Assembly: GCA_951812925.1 (NCBI GenBank)
Contig: OX638372.1
Coordinates: 73,363,407-73,427,406, forward strand
DNA: 64,000 bases
Direction of reading: 5' to 3'
Source: Calliopum simillimum
Lineage: Eukaryota > Arthropoda > Insecta > Diptera > Lauxaniidae
Shown one piece after another: positions 43,468 through 53,923 of the stretch (positions within the stretch are counted from its first letter, which is position 1; every line of letters starts with the position of its first letter). A program made the position numbers and the translations under genes. The notes beneath the pieces were generated by a model. That model saw only the letters and a list, made by a program, of their open reading frames with translations, did not search any database and had not been told where the DNA came from.

Positions 43468-44308
43468 TAGTCTAGATGCCAGGCGACACATTGTACTACT
43501 CATACATAACAGATGTTAACTTTTAGGATAGCTTAATTATACCTAGACCCCTAAATATCTCTTGGGAAACTTTCTGAATCGGAGCTTTTCCTCTCCAGCT
43601 TTTCCAAAAGTGGTCAAATTGAAATGGTGTACCAAATTTATTAATAACATATTGCTGTTTAACCCCTTGAGACCGATGGGGTCATATAGGACCCCAAGTT
43701 TTTTTTGATACATCAATATTTTAATTAAAATTTGTTTCAGGGAGTAATGGTATGCTATTGACATGCTCTGGAGAGTTGTTCAATTAAGTCCTGGCTAAAA
43801 TTTTGTTTTAATTGTTTGGCAAAATATGGAACAGTTTTATGGCAATGACCAAAAATGGGAAAATTTTTCTGCATTTTTTTGATTTTATGGCCCAAAACCC
43901 AATTTTTCGGGTCAGTTTTTGAACACTTCCTTTCCTTTAGTCTTTATCTATAACATCGTTGAAGATAGGAAAGCAAAATCTCAAACGGTTTACGACTTAT
44001 AGCCGTGGCAACTTTGAAAAAGCAGTTTTGAAGCAATTTTTGTAATACTATAAAATTCGACCTGGAGCCAAACAAGCGAAACACAGATAGAGTTTCACTA
44101 GAAACATCATGTGCTTTTAGGAATAAATAGTATTCAAAAAGTTTTTTGGATTTTTTTTGCTGCGCTGTGTAATATGAGTGTACCACTTCCGGCTATAAGG
44201 GGCGTTTCCGGACCTACTTTTTTTTCTTATTTTAAACACTAGAAAACTTAATCCGAAGTTCATTTTTCGATATCTACAATGGTCTAGGCTTCGGTCTCAA
44301 GGGGTTAA

Positions 44309-44979
44309 TGAATTCAAAAGTCGACTTCGTGAAATATCCGAAAAAAAAACTTGTCCGACAAAAATTTTGGATCCATAAGGAACCGCACCTCCGCTTATAA
44401 CGAGGGTTACCTGCACTCTAAACTTTATTTATAAAAACCTAAAATTCTGTTATGCTTGAAAATCGCAAAATATTGAAATATTTATCGACTTATACTTGCC
44501 ATGGGGCGCTCCCGCACCACTTGATTTGTCCGCCAATAGTATTAAACATTGAATTATTATCTAAAAAATTATCTTTACATATAGTCCGACAGTTATTAAT
44601 AAAATTTAAGCTTTGCGTAAAATCTGAACTTTAGAAAGATTTAATAAATAAAAAAAATTGTCATTTTTTGTCAGACTGCAATTTGGGTGCATTATATTTG
44701 TCGGACACACATTCAATTAAGCATATAAACCTTTCACAAATCTAATTTTTATTTGTCCGACAGTTATTAATAAATTTCCACTAACTCGTGGAAAAGCCGA
44801 TTTTCACTGTCGGACGGAAAAATCGGCAAGTACGATATTGAAAAAATCAGCTTGTTATTACCAAATTTTTTTAAGTAATTTTTTTGGCATGTTTAGTTTG
44901 GCAGACACCCTTATGGAACCAAAATTTTTGTCGGACAAGTTTTTTTTCGGATATTTCACGAAGTCGACTTTTGAATTCA
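44309..44979. mobile_element. 671-bp palindromic element flanked by TTAA
   Basis: TGAATTCAAAAGTCGACTTC at the left and its complement at the right, followed inward by GTCCGACAAAAATTTTG in inverted copies. TTAA is on both sides (44305-44308, 44980-44983). The host foldback's opposite arm shows the empty site (GGGGTTAAACAGC complement near 38400 and 43660). TTAA suggests a piggyBac-type mechanism, though termini do not start CCC. Several GTCCGACAGTTATTAATAAA repeats occur inside. Confidence 0.85.
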
Positions 44980-44999
44980 TTAAACAGCAATATGTTATT

Positions 45000-45411
45000 C
45001 ACCCGTATTCCCAACAGTCGTTTCTATTTCGTTTCTGAGGCGTTTTAGTTTTTATCATCGTCACGTTCCTTAATTTGGAATCTGGAAATATGTTGGGTCG
45101 ATGAGGAGTGTTTATTAAGGAGTTAGGAAAATGAAGCAATAAAACTTATCATCGTTTTCCTGACCCCTCGATAACCACCCCTTGTCGTTCCAATATATTT
45201 CAATATTTTTCAATATATAGGAACGACTAGGATATTTTATAGAGGGTAAGGAAAACGAAGCAATAAAACATATGTATTGTGTTCCTTATCCCTTGATAAA
45301 CACTCCTCGTCGTTTCAATATATTTCCAGACCCCAAATTTAGAAACGGGACGACGATAAAAACTAAAACGCCTCAGAAACGAAATAGAAACGACAATTGG
45401 GAATAGGGGTG
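45000..45411. mobile_element. 412-bp palindromic element, CACCC ends, TSD ATT
   Basis: CACCCGTATTCCCAACAGTC at the left and an inverted near-copy at the right, arms of about 55 bases strongly matched (GTTTCTGAGGCGTTTTAG), then weaker symmetry. ATT flanks both ends (44997-44999, 45412-45414), and the empty site is seen in the opposite arm of the host foldback. Confidence 0.85.
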
Positions 45412-45590
45412 ATTAATAAATTTGGTACACCACTTCAAATTGACCACTTTTGGAAAAGCTGGAGAGGAAAAGTCCCCGATTCAGAAAGTTTCCCAAGAGA
45501 TATTTGGGGGTCTAGGTATAATTAAGCTATCCTAAAAGTTATAAGCTGTTATGTATGAGTAGTACAATGTGTCGCCTGGCATCTAGACTA

Positions 45591-46007
45591 GAACATACGA
45601 CGCTTCTGGTGGTCAAGCGGTTTCAGTTCTTGCGCCAATTTGATCTTGTAAGGATGTAGGCCAAGAGCTTTTCGCAAAATTTGCCACAACGACGTCACAG
45701 AGATGCCCAACGCTTGAGAACGACGTGTGAGAGACACATTTGGGCTTTCTTGAACCGAAGCCTCAGCGGCAGCAATATTCTCGACACTACGGGCACTTCT
45801 TTGTCTCACTGGCACGGGAAAATTTTGTACTGTCACTGTGGATTCAAATTTTTTCACTAGACGCTCAATTGTTGATCTGGTAGAACGATTATGACGACCA
45901 TAAATTGGACGTAAAAGTTGAGGCAACTGACTCCGAATTTCAGTAGTAAATTTTTTTATAATTTTTTTCGTTGTTGGCTCGTATATCTTTCCATGATGAA
46001 ATGGCAA
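45591..46007 (-). pseudogene. Mariner-type transposase N-terminal half
   Basis: Minus strand. Paired helix-turn-helix region: NRSTRSTIERLVKKFE, RQRSARSVENIAAAE, SLTRRSQALGISVTSLWQIL and LGLHPYKIKLAQELKPLD. The frame runs into the foldback at 45590 and its continuation is at 43467. The family is widespread in insects. The third catalytic region is not found nearby on this strand. Confidence 0.85.
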
Positions 46008-46009
46008 AC

Positions 46010-47159
46010 CTTACTGAAGAGAAATGTCAAGAGAGCGGGAAAAAATATGGCGTCGTTTGCTGTCCCTATCGGTCTACTTTTGTAGCGTCCCTATTGAAAA
46101 ACCCTCGCATCATAAATAGCGTCAAAACTTCTATTCGATCTGTCAAAGTGAACAGCATGTTGATATAAAAAAATTTTGTATTACGTTGAAAATGTCGAAA
46201 TACGTGCAAACAAAACAGCATTTGCGGGAAAGTTTGCTTTTGTTTTTTAATTAAAAAAAAAAGGCAACAGAAGCTCATCAATTGCTCGCGGAAGCTTATG
46301 CTGAATATTAGGCATGCGCTTATTTTATGATTTTCTGATTTTCGTTGATGCCACCCCCTGAAATCCTTCCATTGGTCATAACAACAAACACTATGAAGTT
46401 TCACGGCAATCGGATAACGATAACCCGGCCCTCAAGAGAGGTCAAGGTCAAGTTGAGGTTTCAGGCAAAAAATAAGGAAAAGTTTTTTGAACTTAATGAA
46501 ATAAGTCAAAGCATAATTTTATCTCATAGCAAATTGAAATACCTTTCCAACAAGCTATAATTGTTTAAAATCGGGTAATAAATACGAATTCTATGATTTT
46601 TTCTTTTATCGACATTAGCAAAATTGTCGTAAAATGCCACACTACTACAAATGGTATTTTGCGTCAATTTTGCTTCAATATTGCGCCAGTGATATTTGTA
46701 AAAAAACTTATTTTGGACGCCATTTTTCCAATATGGCGGCGCGAGCGAATACGATTCGAGGTAGCAAAATCGAAATTCTGAAAGAGCATATCGAAATCTA
46801 TAAAATAACGCATTTGCAAAAATCCCGCAAAACTTTCCAGGTAACATCATTTAATTCTCCCAAATGATTGTACTATTAATTTGCTTTTAATATTGGCATA
46901 TTTTTTTCAGCTCTGCCATTTTCGCTCTGCCAACTTAATGGACGTTATTCCGGTTGTTTTTCGTTGATTGCTCTCTTCCAACGAATCAATTGTGTTCAAT
47001 AGAGGTCCCCTGACCCGTCTGACCCGATTTCAACAGCTCGTAATACAACACACCCTTTTTTGGCTGCCCTGGACGTTTTTTTTTTTAATGAAGAGCCTAA
47101 AATTCGGCGTTAGGGAATTTAATTAGCCTTTAATTATGGCATATTTTTTTTTCAGCCAA
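46010..47159. other. No recognisable gene
   Basis: About 1.15 kb of moderate-complexity DNA. Small ORFs (46345-46560, 46593-46867, 46524-46850) overlap on both strands without family resemblance. TTTTTTTCAGC tracts near 46905 and 47145 look like splice acceptors, but no exon is evident. Confidence 0.4.
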
Positions 47160-47560
47160 CTTACGGGAGGTCCCGGAATATGCCAGACATGTATCCATAA
47201 TTTTTCATCATGACAACGCTCGGCCGCATGTTGCAATACCGGTCAAAAACTATTTGGAAAACAGTGGTTGGGAAGTTTTGGCTCACCCGCCTTATAGCCC
47301 AGACCTTGGCTCTTCTGACTACTATTTGTTTCGACCGATGCAGAACGCTTTCACTATAATACGCTTCACTTCAGAACAGCGTATCAAAAATTGTCTTGAC
47401 TCATTCTTGGCCTCAAAGCCGGAGCAGTTTTTCTGGCGCGGAGTCCATATGTTGCCAGAAAGATGAGAAAATTAGTGGCTTCCGATGGACAATACTTTGA
47501 ATAATGTATTAATTCACTTTGTTATCGAAATAAATGCATACTTTCAGCAAAAAAAAAAAA
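47160..47560 (+). pseudogene. Mariner (DD34D) transposase C-terminal half
   Basis: Plus strand, without its 5' half. HDNARPHVA carries the second catalytic D; the third is the D of SSDYYLF, 34 residues later, which defines the DD34D mariner subgroup. SEQRIKNCLDSFLASKPEQF and HMLPERWEK-type C-terminus follow, then a decayed end near 47555. It is a different family from the transposase at 45591-46007. Confidence 0.88.
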
Positions 47561-48356
47561 ACAAACTTTTAAAGTTAGAGACCCAATATAATAGCGACAA
47601 AACATTTTTCTATAGAGGCAAGCGTTAACGAAATATTTGCAAAAAACTGATTTTTTCGACCTTTGAGCCTGAATAACTTTTTATGCGCACATTACTTTGC
47701 AATGGACTTTTCATACTTTATTTATCATGGATAAATAAAGACAATTCCGGTGAAAAAAATTCACTTGTAATTGTTTCGCACAGAAGCTCTTTTTCGTCTA
47801 TTTTTCCTGGGTAAAATAGAATAAAAAGTTTTTTTTTGTTCTACAGTTCCTTGCCACTTCCTTTATGTCACCAGTCATACAAATTACCGGCTCCCACGAC
47901 TTCAAAGAGTGAAACTATTCGCTACACCACTAAAGTAGTTCCCTTTACAGTGAAGAACCTCAATAGTTTAGCAAAGCATACTTCCATATATCGGCAGCAC
48001 GGTAAGCGTGTTTTTGGAACATGTGGTAAATGTGCTTTCTGAGCTTGACAACACTTATGAGGTGGCGTTCTGGCTATCAGTATGGATTAGCAAAAAACTA
48101 TACGTCAAATTAAAGGTATTTAGCTACAAAACTGCTGTACAAAAGTCCTTAAACTGAATTACGGTTTTAGAGATATTAAGGTTTTTTATCGAATTTTATT
48201 CATGTTTTTCGACTTATTTTGGTTCGCTGGGATTAATAAATCACGTCTCAGATAAATCTCTGGGGAAACGTAGTATAAGATAAATTTTGCAGACATCGTC
48301 AAGAACACTATTGTACAAAAACCAAATTAACTGTGTTTTTTCTAATACATCTTACC
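47561..48356. other. No recognisable gene; possible intron sequence
   Basis: Nothing family-like. The open frame at 47836-48042 is short and unsupported. It lies just downstream (minus-strand sense) of the putative exon at 48357-48485. Confidence 0.4.
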
Positions 48357-48485
48357 TTTTAGCCATCGTTTTCTACGAGCTGCACGCATAACCTTAGCCT
48401 CAAATTCATATTTTTCTTGCATTAATATTTCATGAAGGCTTGGCTTGTCTGATGGCTTAAATGATAAATTCACATTTTCTCTTTC
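48357..48485 (-). CDS. Putative 129-bp internal exon of a host gene
   Basis: Minus strand. A pyrimidine-containing CTATTTTTAG acceptor sits right of 48485 and a GTAAGA donor left of 48357. The 43-codon exon is phase 0 at both ends and open: LSFKPSDKPSLHEILMQEKY then FEAKVMRAARRKRWLK, a charged helical segment. It has no transposon resemblance. I do not recognise the protein. It may belong to the same minus-strand gene as the 13278-13510 exon, with a ~35-kb intron between them; intermediate exons could be missing from view. Confidence 0.55.
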
Positions 48486-49827
48486 CTAAAAATAGAGAGA
48501 GAGACAGTTATTTTTTCATTATTTACAAATCAATTACAAATGTTTTCGTTATCAAAAGGAAGGTAAATATCGAATAAATGTGTTTTCCCGATTGTTGGCA
48601 ATTTAATGCTTTTTATAGTCAAAAATTTCTTAATTTTCCGGCCTTAATTAAACTCTCATAAATAAAAATGTTAAGTTATTACTTGTATCATGAGTTGGAG
48701 CTCTTAGCTTTCTTAGATGGTTAGCTTACAGCTCTAAATCAAGTAAGCAAATTATAAAATAATTGAAAATTAAAAATTTTTTGAAAGTTAATTCATTTAT
48801 TTCTAGCATTTTCACAATTTTTCAACAGAACCCAATTTGTTTTAAATATTTGATAAATTTTAAAGAATTTTGAAATTAATTTTTTTATCTATTATTTTAT
48901 ATTTTTATTTAAAATGCCCATTTGTATTATTATTATTTTATTTTTACAACACTGAAAATGTAAGAAAAGTGGCAACATTGTTTAGTTTTTAATTTGTACG
49001 AGAAAGACGTTGTTTTAATAAATAATTCAATTAAAAAGAAAGTCAGGAGTTAAATTTGAATTTGGACGCAATAAATCGTACATTGTTTGGTCCTTCGGTA
49101 ATCGGATGAAAAAGTCCGTGGATATTTTTACAGCTGAAATAATTATTTATTAGATCAGCACGGCTTCGAGAGATAGCAGAGCGTCTTCCACGAAATTTCG
49201 CCCACAGAAAAGCAGTACACCATGCATATCATCAGATTCGTCATTTTTTTTAGGATTTGATGAGGACGACAATGGAATCAATACGATAGTTCCAAACCTC
49301 AGGCAGACAGCCATCAAATCGCAACAGATACGCTATACGGGTAAGTTTGTAAGCAGTAACAGCGAGCCGTAGTCAGCGGTGCAAGGGCAAGCATAGTCAT
49401 GCAGCGTAAAAAGAAGAGAAGTCATGGAGTCAATGAATAGAGCAGCAGAACATGTGCATGTACAGAAACTAACAAATTGCAGCATGCAAATACATTGTTA
49501 AGAGAAACATGTAAGCAAAAAAAGTCAAATTTTGTATCCTACAGTTATAGGCATATCTATTTTGACAAAAAAAAATTCTGTGTATTTTAGATTCTTATAC
49601 GATACCCTGCAAAGCCTTCGACTAGTTCTGAACTAGCGAACTCACTGGTCTAAAGGGGTATAGTACTACTCTCTCTACAATCTACTTTATGAAGCTCGAA
49701 CTGGCGAATTTTACATTAGCTTGTCATTGCCGGTGTCAATTGCCACCTTTTATTCTACCGCTCACTAGCTACTTCGCTAGTGAGAAGGAGCTTGCTTGCA
49801 AGGCGTTCTCTTAGTGAAAAAAAAAAG
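48486..49827. other. Unassigned; may include the BEL/Pao 5' region
   Basis: Around 48955-49110 a tract with AAGTGGCAACATTG and TTTGGTCCTTCGGTAATCGG resembles the start of BEL/Pao internal regions as I remember them; decayed pol sequence follows from 52770. Near 49730 and 51045 short ACTAGCTACTTCGCTAGTG palindromes recur. No gene is certain. Confidence 0.3.
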
Positions 49828-50707
49828 AAACTAGTAAGGGTGTTTCCTTTGGCCAGGTCAAACATTGGGGGTTATCGTGAATCAAGATTCCCGGAGAATT
49901 TTCTCGGACTGCCGTGCATTCTCGATTGCAGTTTAAGAAAATTCCCCGGGAATATTGATTCACGATAACCCCCATTCAATATCCTACACAGCAGTATTTT
50001 GAAAGTTTTGCTATATGGGAGGCGCCATGCTCCAAATTCACCCAGTTTTTTCTCAGAGTTTGAATTTATAGTTCTTAGCATTTGAGTGGAATATGGTTGA
50101 ACCATTTGAAAAAATGTTTTCAGTATAGCGTTTTGAACTTTTTGCTTATATGGGAAGTGCCACGCCCTCTTGTCCGAATTCACTCAGTTTTTTCTCAGAG
50201 TTTGAATTTATAGTTCTTAGCATTTGAGTAAAATTTAGTTTGATTATCTCAAAAAACGCTTTCAGTATAGCGTTTTGAAGTTTTTGCTTATATCGGAGGT
50301 GCCACGCCCTCTTGTCCGAATTCTCCTGGTTTTTGTTCAGAGCTTGCGCTTTCGTAGTATTTATGTGTATTTTGGTTGCATTATCGTGAAAAAAACTCAA
50401 AAAGTTGCATTATGAATATAATTTTTGTATTGGCGGTAGGCGTGTCCGTTGACCGATTTCAATCCCCCGAGCTAACTTTGACGACGAAGGCTGTGCACCA
50501 AATTTCATTGAATTATCTTGCTTAGTTTTCCCAAAAAATTTATTTCCACACACAGCCAGCCAGCCAGACAGACGGACATGGCTATATCGACTCAGGAGGT
50601 GACGCTGATCAAGAATATATATACTTTTCTATATCTGCCACGCCTCCTTCTCTGTGTTACAAACGGAAGGACAAAGTGAATATACCCTGGGTGTAGGGTA
50701 TAAAAAT
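49828..50707 (+). repeat. DINE-1-like repeat copy 3
   Basis: Starts AAACTAGTAAGGGTGTTTCC, with ~140-bp units (GCCACGCCCTCTTGTCCGAA at 50158 and 50300), and ends with the closing block and TATACCCTGGGTGTAGGGTA hairpin. Interrupted near its start by a 107-bp MITE. Minus-strand ORFs through it are artefacts of the tandem units. Confidence 0.8.
49867..49973. mobile_element. 107-bp MITE, GGGGGTTATCGTGAATCA ends, TSD ATT
   Basis: Termini GGGGGTTATCGTGAATCA and the exact complement, with ATT on both sides (49864-49866, 49974-49976). The DINE-1-like copies at 20425 and 35491 show the uninterrupted site. Non-coding hairpin. Confidence 0.88.
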
Positions 50708-51335
50708 CAAACTACCTATACTGAGATTCGAATCAAGGGCACAAAGTTTTTTACCTAAATTACGAAGTGTTAAGCTCATTCGTCTATAAAGCTTATTGAC
50801 GTAGTTGTGTGAAATTCGAATTTAAACAAATGAAAAAATTTTTGTTTTTTTTTTAAATTTTGCTCTCTTTCTTTTTTTTTGCTTTTTTGATAAATAAAAT
50901 TACTCAAATTTTGAAACTAAAAAGTCTCTCCAAAGAAAATTTGAAATTCAAACGTTTTTATCGCTCACGTTTCATATTTTATTTTTGAACTGACGACTTC
51001 TTGCATTACCCGGAGTCAAAAAAGGAACTAGTGCATGTTTCGCTAGCTACTTCGCTAGTGCTATTGTGCCAATTGTCTTCTTGAGAACTGCTGGGTATAT
51101 ATTAACATATCAAAAAACGCAGCATAATATATAAGTTCCATAGATAGTTTAATTTGTGAATAACATAAATTTTTAAGTATTTGCTCTTTAATAAAAAAAA
51201 ATAATGAGCCAAATGTCAAAATGTAAGGTGACATCGCCTTACGAAAAATCACTGTACTACAGCAAAAATTGCAAATCGAACGATTGAAATTTATTTCGGT
51301 TACTTGGAGTGTGCTGAACTAAAAAATTAAAAGAA
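50708..51335. other. Non-coding interval
   Basis: AT-rich DNA with no recognisable gene. A GCTAGCTACTTCGCTAGTGC palindrome at about 51042 echoes one near 49765. Confidence 0.4.
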
Positions 51336-52734
51336 ATTTTCATTAGTGCAGTGTTGCCGTTTTTGAAAAAAACTCTTTTTCTAGGTATCACTTCACTTAA
51401 ACTGAGAAAATGGTTAGTACGATTTCAAGTAATTTCTAATGATGTATTACTTATTGGAATCGTCTAAAAAGTTGCTGAGTCAAAGAGGTTAAAAATAAAA
51501 ATTTTGATATGTAGCCTCATTCCCACTTAGTTTTTCCAAACTTGTTTTTTGAAAAAGTTTAAAATTTATAACTGGTTCGACTTTTAGGCTTTTCAGTGAA
51601 TGAATTATAACTAAAAATTTAAAGCGCAAAAACTTCATACAAACAACAAACAAAATACAAGGGTGGAAAATTTAATTAAATTTAAGAGTAGGTTCATTCA
51701 CTTAAAAGCCGAAAAATCTATTTATTTTTATCCGATTTTGGTTCACAGGCCTCAAAATTTTCGTAATAAAATAGACAGTTTTATAACTGTCTAAAAATTT
51801 GTTCAGAAAAACTTAGCGGGAATGAGGCTACATATAAAAATTTTAATTTTTAACCACTATAACTCAACAACTTTTTAGTCGATTTCAATAACACAGGCCC
51901 AAAAAAAAAAAAAAGTACCCTGCGCGAAAGATCAGACCACCTGAACTTTATGTTTTCAGGGTTGCTGAATCCGAATATGGTGCCAGAATAGCGAAGTTGG
52001 TTCGCGTTTTTTCATAAAACCAGCAATTACGCTGAAAATTTGAGATTTTTTTCAGCATTATTTCTGATTTCTGAAAAAACGCGAACCAACTCAGCTAATT
52101 TGGCAGCATATTCGGATTCAGCGACCCCGAAAACATAAAAGTCAGGTGGTCTGATCGTTCACGCAGGGTTTTTTTTTTTTGGTTCTGTGCACAGACCAAA
52201 AAAAAAAAGTACCCTGCGCGAAAGATTAGACCAGCGGAACTTTATGTATTCGGGTCGCTGAACCCGAATATAGTGCCAGATTATCGAAGTTGGTTCGCGT
52301 TTTTTCAGAAACCAGCAAAAATCTGTAATTTTAAGCATTATTGTTGATTTCTGAAAAAAAGCAAACCAACTTCGCTATTCTGGCACCATATTCGGATTCA
52401 GCTACCCCGAAAACATAAAGTTCAGGTGGTCTGATCTTTCGCGCAGGGTACTTTTTTTTTATTTGTGGGCCTGTGTTATTGAAATCGACTAAAAAGTTGT
52501 TGAGCTATAGTGGTTAAAAATTAATATTTTTATATGTAGCCTCATTCCCGCTAAGTTTTTCTGAACAAATTTTTTGACAAATTTTTAGACAGTTATTTAA
52601 CTGTATTGACAATATTAAATTGGCTTTTAAGAAAATTATCTTTTGTTGAAATCGGACTCCGTAAAGATTAGTTTAAATGAAGTCATCCTAGAAAAAGTTT
52701 TTTTCGAAAACGGCAACACTGCACTAGTGAAAAT
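51336..52734. mobile_element. 1.4-kb foldback, TTAGTGCAGTGTTGCCG ends
   Basis: ATTAGTGCAGTGTTGCCGTT at the left mirrors AACGGCAACACTGCACTAGT at the right. The arms carry a TTTTTCTAGG segment and an AACTTTTTAGTCGATTTCAA segment in both orientations, and CTATAACTCAACAAC resembling the GAGTTATAGC block of other palindromes. The centre is occupied by a double hairpin (51888-52480). It lies within or beside the decayed BEL/Pao element. Confidence 0.75.
51888..52480. mobile_element. Tandem double hairpin with CACAGGCC ends
   Basis: Two palindromes sit head to tail (about 51890-52190 and 52195-52480). Each starts after CACAG(G)CC plus an A-tract with GTACCCTGCGCGAAAGATCA, carries a GGGTYGCTGAAYCCGAATAT block and AGTTGGTTCGCG, then mirrors. 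The four arms give four copies of the block (51961, 52107, 52253, 52387). The junction TTTTTTTTGGTTCTGTGCAC suggests insertion of one copy into the end of another, or a tandem duplication. Confidence 0.8.
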
Positions 52735-52769
52735 GTTCACGTTTAGTCAGTTGCAGTGAGTCTGTTATT

Positions 52770-53188
52770 ATTTCAGTAGATGATCGTTGGAAATTCGTGA
52801 AAGAAAATAGACTGTGTTTTGCTTGTTTTGGTGCAAATCATACAGCACGTAGTTGCAAGAAACGTCGCAGCTGTAATACTGAAGGATGTCAACGAATTCA
52901 CAACTAGCTGCTACACAAAAGTGACCAGCAAGACAATCAAGTGAGTGAACCAGATAAGTCTAAGGAGATTGCGAATTATGCCAAAATTGAAACAAATTGC
53001 GTATTCTGCCTGTTATATTAAAAAATGGCCATGCTGACCAAGCACATGGCAACGAATTTGGGATTGATTGGTCCTCATAAACCATTGACACCACGACAAA
53101 CTTACAAATTAGAGGTACATTTTTAAATGCAGACATATGAAATAAAAAACGTTAGAACCATAACGCAAACGCCTTTGCAACCGCAGAC
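52770..53188 (+). pseudogene. BEL/Pao remnant: gag zinc knuckle and protease start
   Basis: DRWKFVKENRLCFACFGANH followed by TARSCKKRRSCNTEGC is the tandem cysteine-knuckle region of BEL/Pao Gag-Pol. A decayed protease-like stretch follows (LGLIGPHKPLTP). Stops and frameshifts are present. The frame is interrupted by the element at 53193 and resumes at 53924. Confidence 0.75.
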
Positions 53189-53192
53189 AATT

Positions 53193-53923
53193 GAGGGGGT
53201 TAGAAGCAAAGGGGTACAAGTGACAAAAAGTAAATTTTGAGTAAAATACAGTTAAAGTCAATGTTATATAGTAAATTCCAGTGTGGGTTAAACATTTCAA
53301 CTTAACTTGTTTTAGAACCCTTGAAGTATCCTCTGTCCAACGTATTTTTCAAAAATTTCCTAGTTATCACCAGTAAAAAGTTATTAATACTTTACTGAAA
53401 GCCTACTGCACTTGTACCCCTTTGCTTCTAAACATCTGTAAATAAATTTTCGTATTTGAACAAAAACATTTTATACAAATTTTTGTTCTAATGTAAAAAA
53501 TAATTTTCAATCGTTTAGAAGCAAAGGGGTACAAGTACAAGGGCTTTTAGTAAAGTACTAATAACTTCTGAAAGAGAACCCCTAGAAAAATTTTAAAAAA
53601 TACATCAAACAGAGAATTCGTCAAAGATTCTTAAAGTTGGGGCAATTCGTTATTTCTTAGGCTGTGTGAGCTGTTATGCATCGTTAACTTTACTATTTAT
53701 TTACTACAAAAAAAAATTTAAGTCACTTGTACCCCTTTGCTTCTAAACAAAACTGTAATTTTGTTAACTGGCTTTTCTGCATCGTGCTCTACAGAGGCCT
53801 AGGACCTTAAAAGTTAAATTATTATTTTTGTCCCAAATAAATTAATGCTCGCTCTATATATTCCTGTGCTTAACTCAATTTTTCGCATATTGTCACTTGT
53901 ACCCCTTTGCTTCTAACCCCCTC
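53193..53923. mobile_element. 731-bp MITE, GAGGGGGTTAGAAGC ends, TSD AATT (family B copy 2)
   Basis: GAGGGGGTTAGAAGCAAAGG at the left and its exact complement at the right. AATT is on both sides (53189-53192, 53924-53927), and removing the insert restores the BEL/Pao reading. The end motif TAGAAGCAAAGGGGTACAAG recurs inside in alternating orientation (near 53417, 53516 and 53727), so the element is a series of nested hairpins. A second copy starts at 26992. Confidence 0.92.

Larger units (their letters stand above)
38887..44137 (+). repeat. 2.7-kb tandem duplication, copy 2 with two insertions
   Basis: Matches copy 1 throughout once two inserts are removed: a deleted Tc1/mariner element (39955-40868) and a 1.6-kb foldback (41067-42685). 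Homology ends at 44137 after ATTCAAA, where unduplicated sequence resumes. The empty sites in copy 1 fix both insertion points and target duplications exactly. Confidence 0.9.
43468..45590. mobile_element. Foldback inserted in transposase, TAGTCTAGA ends, TSD GAA
   Basis: TAGTCTAGATGCCAGGCGAC at the left mirrors the right end; arms are about 205 bases to CGGTCTCAAGGGGTTAA. GAA flanks both sides (43465-43467, 45591-45593). The right arm is itself split by two further elements (44309-44979 and 45000-45411); without these the foldback is about 1.0 kb. A 3-bp duplication recalls PIF/Harbinger, but no transposase is present. Confidence 0.85.

Noticed and set aside
44309..44979. piggyBac element proper
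   Set aside because: TTAA duplication fits, but termini do not start CCC and there is no transposase, so I only note the possibility.
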